Source: Eurosta solidaginis (Eukaryota > Arthropoda > Insecta > Diptera > Tephritidae). From it: a stretch of DNA of 64,000 nucleotides. Below are positions 51,051 to 62,940 of this stretch, one piece after another. The stretch lies in assembly GCF_040869045.1 (NCBI RefSeq), contig NW_027136909.1, positions 248,001 through 312,000 on the forward strand, given 5' to 3'. The stretch's first letter is position 1. Each line of letters begins with the position of its first letter. The translations under genes were made by a program, and so were the position numbers. Below the pieces are notes generated by a model. The model was not told where the DNA came from. It did no database searches and was given only the letters and a program-made list of their open reading frames with translations.

Positions 51051-54000
51051 CTAAAAGGGATAAGTGTCCATATCTATTGAACCAAGCAAGATGGAATCGA
51101 TATTGTTTTTGCAGATGATAGGTTTTTATGTGAGTATTAATCCACAAGCTGATCCAAGGTTCTATCGCTAACGGTTCAATTTCTACGTCATACTGGGTGG
51201 GGTTAACCGACTAAAAGGGATAAGCGTCCATATCTATTGAACCAAGCAAGATAGAATCGATTTTATTTTTGCAGATTTTACGTTTTTATGTGTATATTAA
51301 CCCATAAGCTTATACAAGGTTCTATCGTTAACGGTTCAATTTCTACGTAAAAGTGCATGGGATTAACCGACTAAAAGGGATAAGTATCCATATCTATTGA
51401 ACCAAGCAAGAAAGAATCGATTTTGTTTTTGCAGATGATAGCTTTTTATGTGTATATTAATCCACAAGCTGATCCAAGACTCTATCTTTAATGGTTCAAT
51501 TTCTACGTCATACTGGGTGGGGTTAACCGACTAAAAGGGATAAGTGTCCATATCTATTGAACCATGCAAGATAGAATCGATTTTATTTTTGCAGATGGTA
51601 GGTTTTTATGTGTATATTAACCCACAAGCTTATACAAGGTTCTATCGTTAACGGTTCAATTTCTACGTCAAAGTGAATGGGGTTAACCGACTAAAAGGGA
51701 TAAGTGTCCATATCTATTGTGGGTGTGGTTAACCGACTAAAAGGGATAAGTGTCCATATCTATTGAACCAAGCAAGATGGAATCGATCTTGTTTTTGCAG
51801 ATGATAGGTTTTTATGTGAGTATTAATCCACAAGCTGATCCAAGGTTCTATCGCTAACGGTTCAATTTCTACGTCATACTGGGTGGGGTTAACCGACTAA
51901 AAGGGATAAGCGTCCATATCTATTGAACCAAGCAAGATAGAATCGATTTTATTTTTGCAGATGGTAGGTTTTTATGTGTGTATTAACCCACAAGCTGATC
52001 CAAGGTTCTATCTCTAACGGTACAATTTCTACGTCATACTGGGTGGGGTTACCCGACTAAAAGGGATAAGTGTCGATATCTATTGAACCAAGCAAGATAG
52101 AATCAATTTTTTTTTGCAGATGATAGGTTTTTATGTGTATATTAATCCACAAGCTGATCCACGGTTCTATCGCTAACGGTTCAATTTCTACGTCATACTG
52201 GGTGGGGTTAACCGACTAATAGGGATAAGTGTCCATATCTATTGAACCAAGCAAGGTAGAATCGAATTTATTTTTGCAGATGGTAGGTTTTTATGTGCAT
52301 ATTAATCCACAAGCTCATCCAAGGTTCTATCGCTAACGGTTCAATTTCTACTGCAAATTGGGTGGGGTTAACCGACTAAAAGGGTTAAGTGTCCATATCT
52401 ATTGAACCAAGCAAGACAGAATCGATTTTATTTTTGCAGATAGTAGGTTTTTATGTGTATATTAATCCACAAGCTGATCTAAGGTTCTATCGCTAACGGT
52501 TCAATATCTAAGTCATACTGGGTGGGGTTATCCTTCTAAAAGGGATAAGTGTCCATATCTATTGAACCACGCAAGACAGAATCGATTTTATTTTTGCAGA
52601 TTATAGCTTTTTATGTGTGTATTAATCCACAAGCTGATCCAAGACTCTATCTTTAATGGTTCAATTTCTACGTCATACTGGGTGGGGTTAACCGACTAAA
52701 AGGGATAAGTGTCCATATCTATTGAACCAAGCAAGATAGAATCGATTTTTTTTTGCAGATGATAGGTTTTTATGTGTATATTAATCCACAAGCTGATCCA
52801 CGGTTCTATCGCTAACGGTCCAATTTCTACGTCATACTGGGTGGGGTTAACCGACTAATAGGGATAAGTGTCCATATCTATTGAACCAAGCAAGGTAGAA
52901 TCGAATTTATTTTTGCAGATGGTAGGTTTTTATGTGCATATTAATCCACAAGCTCATCCAAGGTTCTATCGCTAACGGTTCAATTTCTACTGCAAATTGG
53001 GTGGGGTTAACCGACTAAAAGGGTTAAGTGTCCATATCTATTGAACCAAGCAAGACAGAATCGATTTTATTTTTGCAGATAGTAGGTTTTTATGTGTATA
53101 TTAATCCACAAGCTGATCTAAGGTTCTATCGCTAACGGTTCAATATCTAAGTCATACTGGGTGGGTTTATCCGACTAAAAGGGATAAGTGTCCATATCTA
53201 TTGAACCACGCAAGATAGAATCGATTTTATTTTTGCAGATTATAGCTTTTTATGTGTGTATTAATCCACAAGCTGATCCAAGACTCTATCTTTAATGGTT
53301 CAATTTCTACGTCATACTGGGTGGGGTTAACCGACTAAAAGGGATAAGTGTCCATATCTATTGAACCAAGCAAGATAGAATCGATTTTTTTTTGCAGATG
53401 ATAGGTTTTTATGTGTATATTAATCCACAAGCTGATCCACGGTTCTATCGCTAACGGTTCAATTTCTACGTCAAACTGGGTGGGGTTAACCGACTAAAAG
53501 GGATAAGTGTCCATATCTATTGAACCAAGCAAGATGGAATCGATATTGTTTTTGCAGATGATAGGTTTTTATGTGAGTATTAATCCACAAGCTGATCCAA
53601 GGTTCTATCGCTAACGGTTCAATTTCTACGTCATACTGGGTGGGGTTAACCGACTAAAAGGGATAAGCGTCCATATCTATTGAACCAAGCAAGATAGAAT
53701 CGATTTTATTTTTGCAGATTTTACGTTTTTATGTGTATATTAACCCATAAGCTTATACAAGGTTCTATCGTTAACGGTTCAATTTCTACGTAAAAGTGCA
53801 TGGGGTTAACCGACTAAAAGGGATAAGTATCCATATCTATTGAACCAAGCAAGAAAGAATCGATTTTGTTTTTGCAGATGATAGCTTTTTATGTGTATAT
53901 TAATCCACAAGCTGATCCAAGACTCTATCTTTAATGGTTCAATTTCTACGTCATACTGGGTGGGGTTAACCGACTAAAAGGGATAAGTGTCCATATCTAT

Positions 54001-56345
54001 TGAACCATGCAAGATAGAATCGATTTTATTTTTACAGATGGTAGGTTTTTATGTGTATATTAACCCACAAGCTTATACAAGGTTCTATCGTTAACGGTTC
54101 AATTTCTACGTCAAAGTGGATGGGGTTAACCGACTAAAAGGGATAAGTGTCCATATCTATTGTGGGTGTGGTTAACCGACTAAAAGGGATAAGTGTCCAT
54201 ATCTATTGAACCAAGCAAGATGGAATCGATCTTGTTTTTGCAGATGATAGGTTTTTATGTGAGTATTAATCCACAAGCTGATCCAAGGTTCTATCGCTAA
54301 CGGTTCAATTTCTACGTCATACTGGGTGGGGTTAACCGACTAAAAGGGATAAGCGTCCATATCTATTGAACCAAGCAAGATAGAATCGATTTTATTTTTG
54401 CAGATGGTAGGTTTTTATGTGTGTATTAACCCACAAGCTGATCCAAGGTTCTATCGCTAACGGTTCAATTTCTACGTCATACTGGGTGGGGTTACCCGAC
54501 TAAAAGGGATAAGTGTCGATATCTATTGAACCAAGCAAGATAGAATCAATTTTTTTTGCAGATGATAGGTTTTTATGTGTATATTAATCCACAAGCTGAT
54601 CCACGGTTCTATCGCTAACGGTTCAATTTCTACGTCATACTGGGTGGGGTTAACCGACTAATAGGGATAAGTGTCCATATCTATTGAACCAAGCAAGGTA
54701 GAATCGAATTTATTTTTGCAGATGGTAGGTTTTTATGTGCATATTAATCCAAAGCTCATCCAAGGTTCTATCGCTAACGGTTCAATTTCTACTGCAAATT
54801 GGGTGGGGTTAACCGACTAAAAGGGTTAAGTGTCCATATCTATTGAACCAAGCAAGACAGAATCGATTTTATTTTTGCAGATAGTAGGTTTTTATGTGTA
54901 TATTAATCCCACAAGCTGATCTAAGGTTCTATCGCTAACGGTTCAATATCTAAGTCATACTGGGTGGGGTTATCCGACTAAAAGGGATAAGTGTCCATAT
55001 CTATTGAACCACGCAAGATAGAATCGATTTTATTTTTGCAGATTATAGCTTTTTATGTGTATATTAATCCACAAGCTGATCCAAGACTCTATCTTTAATG
55101 GTTCAATTTCTACGTCATACTGGTGGGGTTAACCGACTAAAAGGGATAAGTGTCCATATCTATTGAACCAGCAAGATAGAATCGATTTTTTTTTGCAGAT
55201 GATAGGTTTTTATGTGTATATTAATCCACAAGCTGATCCACGGTTCTATCGCTAACGGTTCAATTTCTACGTCAAACTGGGTGGGGTTAACGACTAAAAG
55301 GGATAAGTGTCCATATCTATTGAACCAAGCAAGATGGAATCGATATTGTTTTTGCAGATGATAGGTTTTTATGTGAGTATTAATCCACAAGCTGATCCAA
55401 GGTTCTATCGCTAACGGTTCAATTTCTACGTCATACTGGGTGGGGTTAACCGACTAAAAGGGATAAGCGTCCATATCTATTGAACCAAGCAAGATAGAAT
55501 CGATTTTATTTTTGCAGATTTTACGTTTTTATGTGTATATTAACCCATAAGCTTATACAAGGTTCTATCGTTAACGGTTCAATTTCTACGTAAAAGTGCA
55601 TGGGGTTAACCGACTAAAAGGGATAAGTATCCATATCTATTGAACCAAGCAAGAAAGAATCGATTTTGTTTTTGCAGATGATAGCTTTTTATGTGTATAT
55701 TAATCCACAAGCTGATCCAAGACTCTATCTTTAATGGTTCAATTTCTACGTCATACTGGGTGGGGTTAACCGACTAAAAGGGATAAGTGTCCATATCTAT
55801 TGAACCATGCAAGATAGAATCGATTTTATTTTTGCAGATGGTAGGTTTTTATGTGTATATTAACCCACAAGCTTATACAAGGTTCTATCGTTAACGGTTC
55901 AATTTCTACGTCAAAGTGGATGGGGTTAACCGACTAAAAGGGATAAGTGTCCATATCTATTGTGGGTGTGGTTAACCGACTAAAAGGGATAAGTGTCCAT
56001 ATCTATTGAACCAAGCAAGATGGAATCGATCTTGTTTTTGCAGATGATAGGTTTTTATGTGAGTATTAATCCACAAGCTGATCCAAGGTTCTATCGCTAA
56101 CGGTTCAATTTCTACGTCATACTGGGTGGGGTTAACCGACTAAAAGGGATAAGCGTCCATATCTATTGAACCAAGCAAGATAGAATCGATTTTATTTTTG
56201 CAGATGGTAGGTTTTTATGTGTGTATTAACCCACAAGCTGATCCAAGGTTCTATCGCTAACGGTTCAATTTCTACGTCATACTGGGTGGGGTTACCCGAC
56301 TAAAAGGGATAAGTGTCGATATCTATTGAACCAAGCAAGATAGAA
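51051..56345. repeat. Block E: higher-order repeat, 2,443- and 1,800-bp copies
   Basis: The marker atggaatcgatattg occurs at 51,091, 53,534 and 55,334. The 46-bp junctions at 51,716, 54,159 and 55,959 give the same spacings of 2,443 and 1,800 bp. The long copy is 15 monomers + 46 - 3 and contains a four-monomer (about 640-bp) segment twice (attatagctttttatg near 52,600 and 53,241). The short copy has it once and carries several one-base indels. The third copy runs into the block D repeat at about 56,345. Confidence 0.82.
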
Positions 56346-59300
56346 TTGATTTTGTTTTTGCAGATGGTAGGCTTTTATGTGTATATTAATAAACAAGCTG
56401 ATACAAGGTTCTATCGTTAACGGTTCAATTTCTACGTAAAAGTGAATGGGGTTAACCGACTAAAAGGGATAAGTATACATATCTATTGAACCAATCGATT
56501 TGGTTTTTGCAGATGGTAGGCTTTTATGTGTATATTAATCAACAAGCTGATACAAGGTTCTATCGTTAACGGTTCAATTTCTACGTCAAAGTGGATGGGG
56601 TTAACCGACTAAAAGGGATAAGTGTCCATATCTATTGAGGGTGTGGTTAACCGACTAAAAGGGATAAGTGTCCATATCTATTGAACCAAGCAAGATGGAA
56701 TCGATCTTGTTTTTGCAGATGATAGGTTTTTATGTGAGTTTTAATCCACAAGCTGATCCAAGGTTCTATCGCTAACGGTTCAATTTCTACGTCATACTGG
56801 GTGGGGTTAACCGACTAAAAGGGATAAGCGTCCATATCTATTGAACCAAGCAAGATAGAATCGATTTTATTTTTGCAGATGGTAGGTTTTTATGTGTGTA
56901 TTAACCCACAAGCTGATCCAAGGTTCTATCGCTAACGGTTCAATTTCTACGTCATACTGGGTGGGGTTACCCGACTAAAAGGGATAAGTGTCGATATCTA
57001 TTGAACCAAGCAAGATAGAATCGATTTTGTTTTTGCAGATGATAGGTTTTTATGTGTATTTTAATCCACAAGCTGATCCAAGGTTCTATAGTTAACGGTG
57101 CAATTTCTACGTTATAGTGGCTGGGGTTAACCGACTAAAAGGGATAAGTATACATATCTATTGAACCAGGCAAGGTAGAATCGAATTTATTTTTGCAGAT
57201 GGTAGTTTTTTATGTGCATATTAATCCTGAAGCTGATCTAAGGTTCTATCGCTAACGGTTCAATTTCTACGTCAAACTGGGTGGGGTTAACCGATTAAAA
57301 GGGATAAGTGTCCATATCTATTGAACCAGGCAAGACAGAATCGATTTTATTTTAGCAGATGGTAGGTTTTTATGTGTATATTAATCCACAAGCTGATCCA
57401 AGGTTCCATCGTTAACGGTTCAATTTCTACGTCATACTGGGTTGGGTTAACCGACTAAAAGGGATAAGTGTCCATATCTATTGAACCAAGCAAGACAGAA
57501 TCGATTTTATTTCTGCAGATGGTAGGTTTTTATGTGTATATTAATCCACAAGCTGATCCAAGGTTCTATCGCTAACAGTTCAATTTCTACGTTATACTGG
57601 GTGGGGTTAACCGACTAAAAGGGATAAGTGTCCATATCTATTGAACCAAGCAAGATAGAATCGATTTTGTTTTTGCAGATGATAGGTTTCTATGTGTATA
57701 TTATTCCAAAAGCCGATACAAGGTTCTATCGTTAACGGTTCAATTTCTAAGTTATATTGGTTGGGGTTAACCGACTATAAGGGATAAGTATACATATCTG
57801 TTGAACCAAGCAAGATAGAATCGATTTGGTTTTTGTAGATAATAGGTTTTTGTGTGTATATTAATCCGCAAGCTGATCCAAGGTTCTATCGTTAACGGTT
57901 CAATTTCTACGTTATAGTGGTTTGGGTTAACCGACTAAAAGGGATAAGTGTCCATATCTATTGAACCAAGCAAGATAGAATCGATTTTGTTTTTGCAGAT
58001 GATAGGTTTTTATGTGTATATTATTCCACAAGCCGATACAAGGTTCTATCGTTAACAGTTCAATTTCTACGTTTGGTTGGGGTTACCCGACTAAAATGGA
58101 TAAGTATACATATCTATTGAACCAAGCAAGATAGAATCGAATTGGTTTTTGCAGATAATAGGTTTTTATGTGTATATTAATCCACAAGCTTATCCAAGGT
58201 TCTACCGTTAACGGTTCCATTTCTACGTTATAGTGGTTTGGGTTAACCGATTAAAAGGGATAAGTGTCCATATCTATTGAACCAGGCAAGACAGAATCGA
58301 TTTCATTTCTGCAGATGGTAGGTTTTTATGTGTATATTAATCCACAAGCTGATCCAAGGTTCTATCGCTAACAGTTCAATTTCTACGTTATACTGGGTGG
58401 GGTTAACCGACTAAAAGGGATAAGTGTCCATATCTATTGAACCAAGCAAGATAGAATCGATTTTGTTTTTGCAGATGATAGGTTTTTATGTGTATATTAT
58501 TCCACAAGCCGATACAAGGTTCTATCGTTAACAGTTCAATTTCTACGTTTGGTTGGGGTTAACCGACTAAAATGGATAAGTATACATATCTATTGAACCA
58601 AGCAAGATAGAATCGAATTGGTTTTTGCATATAATAGGTTTTTATGTGTATATTAATCCACAAGCTTATCCAAGGTTCTACCGTTAACGGTTCAATTTCT
58701 ACGTTATAGTGGTTGGGGTTAACCGACTAAAAGGGATAAGTGTCCATATCTATTGAACCAAGCAAGGTAGAATCGAATTTATTTTTGCAGATGGTAGGTT
58801 TTTATGTGCATATTAATCCACAAGCTCATCCAAGGTTCTATCGCTAACGGTTCAATTTCTACTTCAAATTGGGTGGGGTTAACCGACTAAAAGGGTTAAG
58901 TGTCCATATCTATTGAACCAAGCAAGACAGAATCGATTTTATTTTTGCAGATAGTAGGTTTTTATGTGTATATTAATCCACAAGCTGATCTAAGGTTCTA
59001 TCGCTAACGGTTCAATATCTAAGTCATACTGGGTGGGGTTATCCGACTAAAAGGGATAAGTGTCCATATCTATTGAACCACGCAAGATAGAATCGATTTT
59101 ATTTTTGCAGATTATAGGTTTTTATGTGTATATTAATCCACAAGCTTATCCAAGGTTCTACCGTTAACGGTTAAATTTCTACGTTATAGTGGTTGGGGTT
59201 AACCGACTAAAAGGGATAAGTGTCCATATCTATTGAACCAAGCAAGATAGAATCGATTTTGTTTTTGCAGATGATAGGTTTTTATGTGTATATTTATCCA

Positions 59301-61740
59301 CAAGCTGATCCAAGGTTCTATCGCTAACGGTTCAATTTCTACGTCATACTGGGTGGGGTTAACCGACTAATAGGGATAAGTGTCCATATCTATTGAACCA
59401 AGCAAGGTAGAATCGAATTTATTTTTGCAGATGGTAGGTTTTTATGTGCATATTAATCCACAAGCTCACCCAAGGTTCTATCGCTAACGGTTCAATTTCT
59501 ACTTCAAACTGGGTGGGGTTAACCGACTAAAAGGGATAAGTGTCCATATCTATTGAACCAAGCAAGACAGAATCGATTTTATTTTTGCAGATGGTAGGTT
59601 TTTATGTGTATATTAATCCACAAGCTGATCCAAGGTTCTATCGCTAACGGTTCAATATCTACGTCATACTGGGTGGGGTTATCCTACTAAAAGGGATAAG
59701 TGTCCATATCTATTGAACCACGCAAGATAGAATCGATTTTATTTTTGCATATTATAGGTTTTTATGTGTATATTCATCCACAAGCTGATCCAAGGTTCTA
59801 TCCTTAACGGTTCAATTTATACGTTATAGTGGTTTGGGTTAACCGACTAAAAGGGATAAGTGTCCATATCTAGTGGACCAAGCAAAATAGAATCGATTTT
59901 GTTTTTGCAGATGATAGGTTTTTATGTATGTATTAATCCACAAGCTGATCCAAGGTTCTATAGTTAACGGTTCAATTTCTACGTCAAAGTGGGTAGGGTT
60001 AACCGACTAAAAGGGATAAGTGTCCATATCTCTTGAACCAAGCAAGATAGAATCGATTTTGTTTTTGCAGATGATAGGTTTTTATGTGTATATTATTCCA
60101 CAAGCCAATACAAGGTTCTATCGTTAACGGTTCAATTTCTACGTCAAAGTGGATGGGGTTAACCGACTAAAAGGGATAAGTGCCCATATCTATTGTGGGT
60201 GAGGTTAACCGACTAAAAGGGATAAGTGTCCATATCTATTGAACCAAGCAAGATAGAACGATTTTTTTTTGCAGATGGTAGGTTTTTATGCGTATATTAA
60301 TCCACAAGCTGATCCAAGGCTCTATCTTTAATAGTTAAATTTCTACGTCATAGTTGGTGGGGTTAACCGACCAAAAGGGATAAGTATACATATCTATTGA
60401 ACCAAGCAAGATAGAATCGAATTTATTTTTGCAGATGGTAGTTTTTTATGTGTATATTAATCCACAAGCTTATCCAAGGTTCTATAGCTAACGGTTCAAT
60501 TTCTACGTTATACTGGGTGGGGTTAACCGACTAAAAGGTATAAGTGTCCATATCTATTGAACCAAGCAAGATAGAATCGATTTTGTTTTTGCAGATGATA
60601 GGTTTTTATGTGTATATTATTCCACAAGCCAATACAAGGTTCTATCGTTAACGGTTCAATTTCTACGTCAAAGTGGATGGGGTTAACCGACTAAAAGGGA
60701 TAAGTGTCCATATCTATTGTGGGTGTGGTTAACCGACTAAAAGGGATAAGTGTCCATATCTATTGAACCAAGCAAGATGGAATCGATCTTGTTTTTGCAG
60801 ATGATAGGTTTTTATGTGAGTATTAATCCACAAGCTGATCCAAGGTTCTATCGCTAACGGTTCAATTTCTACGTCATACTGGATGGGGTTAACCGACTAA
60901 AAGGATAAGCGTCCATATCTATTGAACCAAGCAAGATAGAATCGATTTTATTTTTGAAGATGGTAGGTTTTTATGTGTGTATTAACCCACAAGCTGATCC
61001 AAGGTTCTGTCGCTAACGGTTCAATTTCTACGTCATACTGGGTGGGGTTACCCGACTAAAAGGGATAAGTGTCGATATCTATTGAACCAAGCAAGATAGA
61101 ATTGATTTTGTTTTTGCAGATGGTAGGCTTTTATGTGTATATTAATCAACAAGCTGATACAAGGTTCTATCGTTAACGGTTCAATTTCTACGTAAAAGTG
61201 AATGGGGTTAACCGACTAAAAGGGATAAGTATACATATCTATTGAACCAATCGATTTGGTTTTTGCAGATGGTAGGCTTTTATGTGTATATTAATCAACA
61301 AGCTGATACAAGGTTCTATCGTTAACGGTTCAATTTCTACGTCAAAGTGGATGGGGTTAACCGACTAAAAGGGATAAGTATCCATATCTATTGAACCAAG
61401 CACGATAGAATCGATTTTGTTTTTGCAGATGATAGGTTTTTATGTGTATATTAATCCACAAGCTGATACAAGGTTCTATCTTTAACGGTTCAATGTCTAC
61501 GTCAAGGTAGGTGGGGTTAACCGACTAAAAGGGATAAGTATCCATATCTATTGAACCAAGCAAGATAGAATCGATTTTGTTTTTGCAGATGATAGCTTTT
61601 TATGTGTATATTAATCCACAAGCTGATCCAAGACTCTATCTTTAATGGTTCAATTTCTACGTCATACTGGGTGGGGTTAACCGACTAAAAGGGATAAGTG
61701 TCCATATCTATTGAACCATGCAAGATAGAATCGATTTTAT
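55657..61740. repeat. Block D', copy 2 of the long-range duplication
   Basis: It matches 40,781 to about 47,050 as described for block D. Differences from copy 1 are one missing 159-bp monomer near 58,720, a missing 46-bp unit (copy 1 has it at 45,678), a replaced segment at about 60,300-60,400 (ctttaatagttaaattt, accgaccaaaagg) and a one-base deletion near 60,903. It contains 46-bp units after 55,959, 56,634, 60,192 and 60,716. Confidence 0.78.
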
Positions 61741-62060
61741 TTTTGCAGATGATAGCTTTTTATGTGTATATTAATCCACAAGCTGATCCAAGACTCTATC
61801 TTTAATGGTTCAATTTCTACGTCATACTGGGTGGGGTTAACCGACTAAAAGGGATAAGTATCCATATCTATTGAACCAAGCAAGATAGAATCGATTTTGT
61901 TTTTGCAGATGATAGCTTTTTATGTGTATATTAATCCACAAGCTGATCCAAGACTCTATCTTTAATGGTTCAATTTCTACGTCATACTGGGTGGGGTTAA
62001 CCGACTAAAAGGGATAAGTGTCCATATCTATTGAACCAAGCAAGATAGAATCGATTTTAT
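61591..62060. repeat. Three tandem copies of one monomer subtype
   Basis: The gatagctttttatg / ccaagactctatctttaatgg monomer, which is usually single in its higher-order context, occurs three times in a row with its gatagctttt motif at 61,591, 61,751 and 61,911, exactly 160 bp apart. This is a local single-monomer amplification at the end of the D' copy. Confidence 0.8.
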
Positions 62061-62300
62061 TTTTGCAGATGGTAGGTTTTTATGTGTGTATTAACCCACA
62101 AGCTGATCCAAGGTTCTATCGCTAACGGTTCAATTTCTACGTCATACTGGGTGGGGTTACCCGACTAAAAGGGATAAGTGTCAATATCTATTGAACCAAG
62201 CAAGATAGAATCGATTTTGTTTTTGCAGATGATAGGTTTTTATGTGTATTTTAATCCACAAGCTGATCCAAGGTTCTATAGTTAACGGTGCAATTTCTAA

Positions 62301-62940
62301 GTTATATTGGTTGGGGTTAACCGACTATAAGGGATAAGTATACATATCTGTTGAACCAAGCAAGATAGAATCGATTTGGTTTTTGTAGATAATAGGTTTT
62401 TGTGTGTATATTAATCCGCAAGCTGATCCAAGGTTCTATCGTTAACGGTTCAATTTCTACGTTATAGTGGTTTGGGTTAACCGACTAAAAGGGATAAGTG
62501 TCCATATCTATTGAACCAAGCAAGATAGAATCGATTTTGTTTTTGCAGATGATAGGTTTTTATGTGTATATTATTCCACAAGCCGATACAAGGTTCTATC
62601 GTTAACGGTTCAATTTCTAAGTTATATTGGTTGGGGTTAACCGACTATAAGGGATAAGTATACATATCTGTTGAACCAAGCAAGATAGAATCGATTTGGT
62701 TTTTGTAGATAATAGGTTTTTGTGTGTATATTAATCCGCAAGCTGATCCAAGGTTCTATCGTTAACGGTTCAATTTCTACGTTATAGTGGTTTGGGTTAA
62801 CCGACTAAAAGGGATAAGTGTCCATATCTATTGAACCAAGCAAGATAGAATCGATTTTGTTTTTGCAGATGATAGGTTTTTATGTGTATATTATTCCACA
62901 AGCCGATACAAGGTTCTATCGTTAACAGTTCAATTTCTAC
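62301..62940. repeat. Two copies of a 320-bp dimer
   Basis: The gttatattggttgggg / ctgttgaacc / tttttgtagataatagg monomer plus its neighbour is present twice, starting at 62,301 and 62,621. Blocks D and D' have this dimer once (about 42,871 and 57,750). Confidence 0.8.

Noticed and set aside
55160..55390. Open reading frame of 76 codons on the minus strand
   Set aside because: It lies wholly inside satellite monomers, and its translation repeats itself (the HIKTYHLQK motif occurs twice), as expected from reading two monomers. It exists only because one-base deletions near 55,170 and 55,290 shift the frame. Sister copies at 51,091 and 53,534 do not have it.
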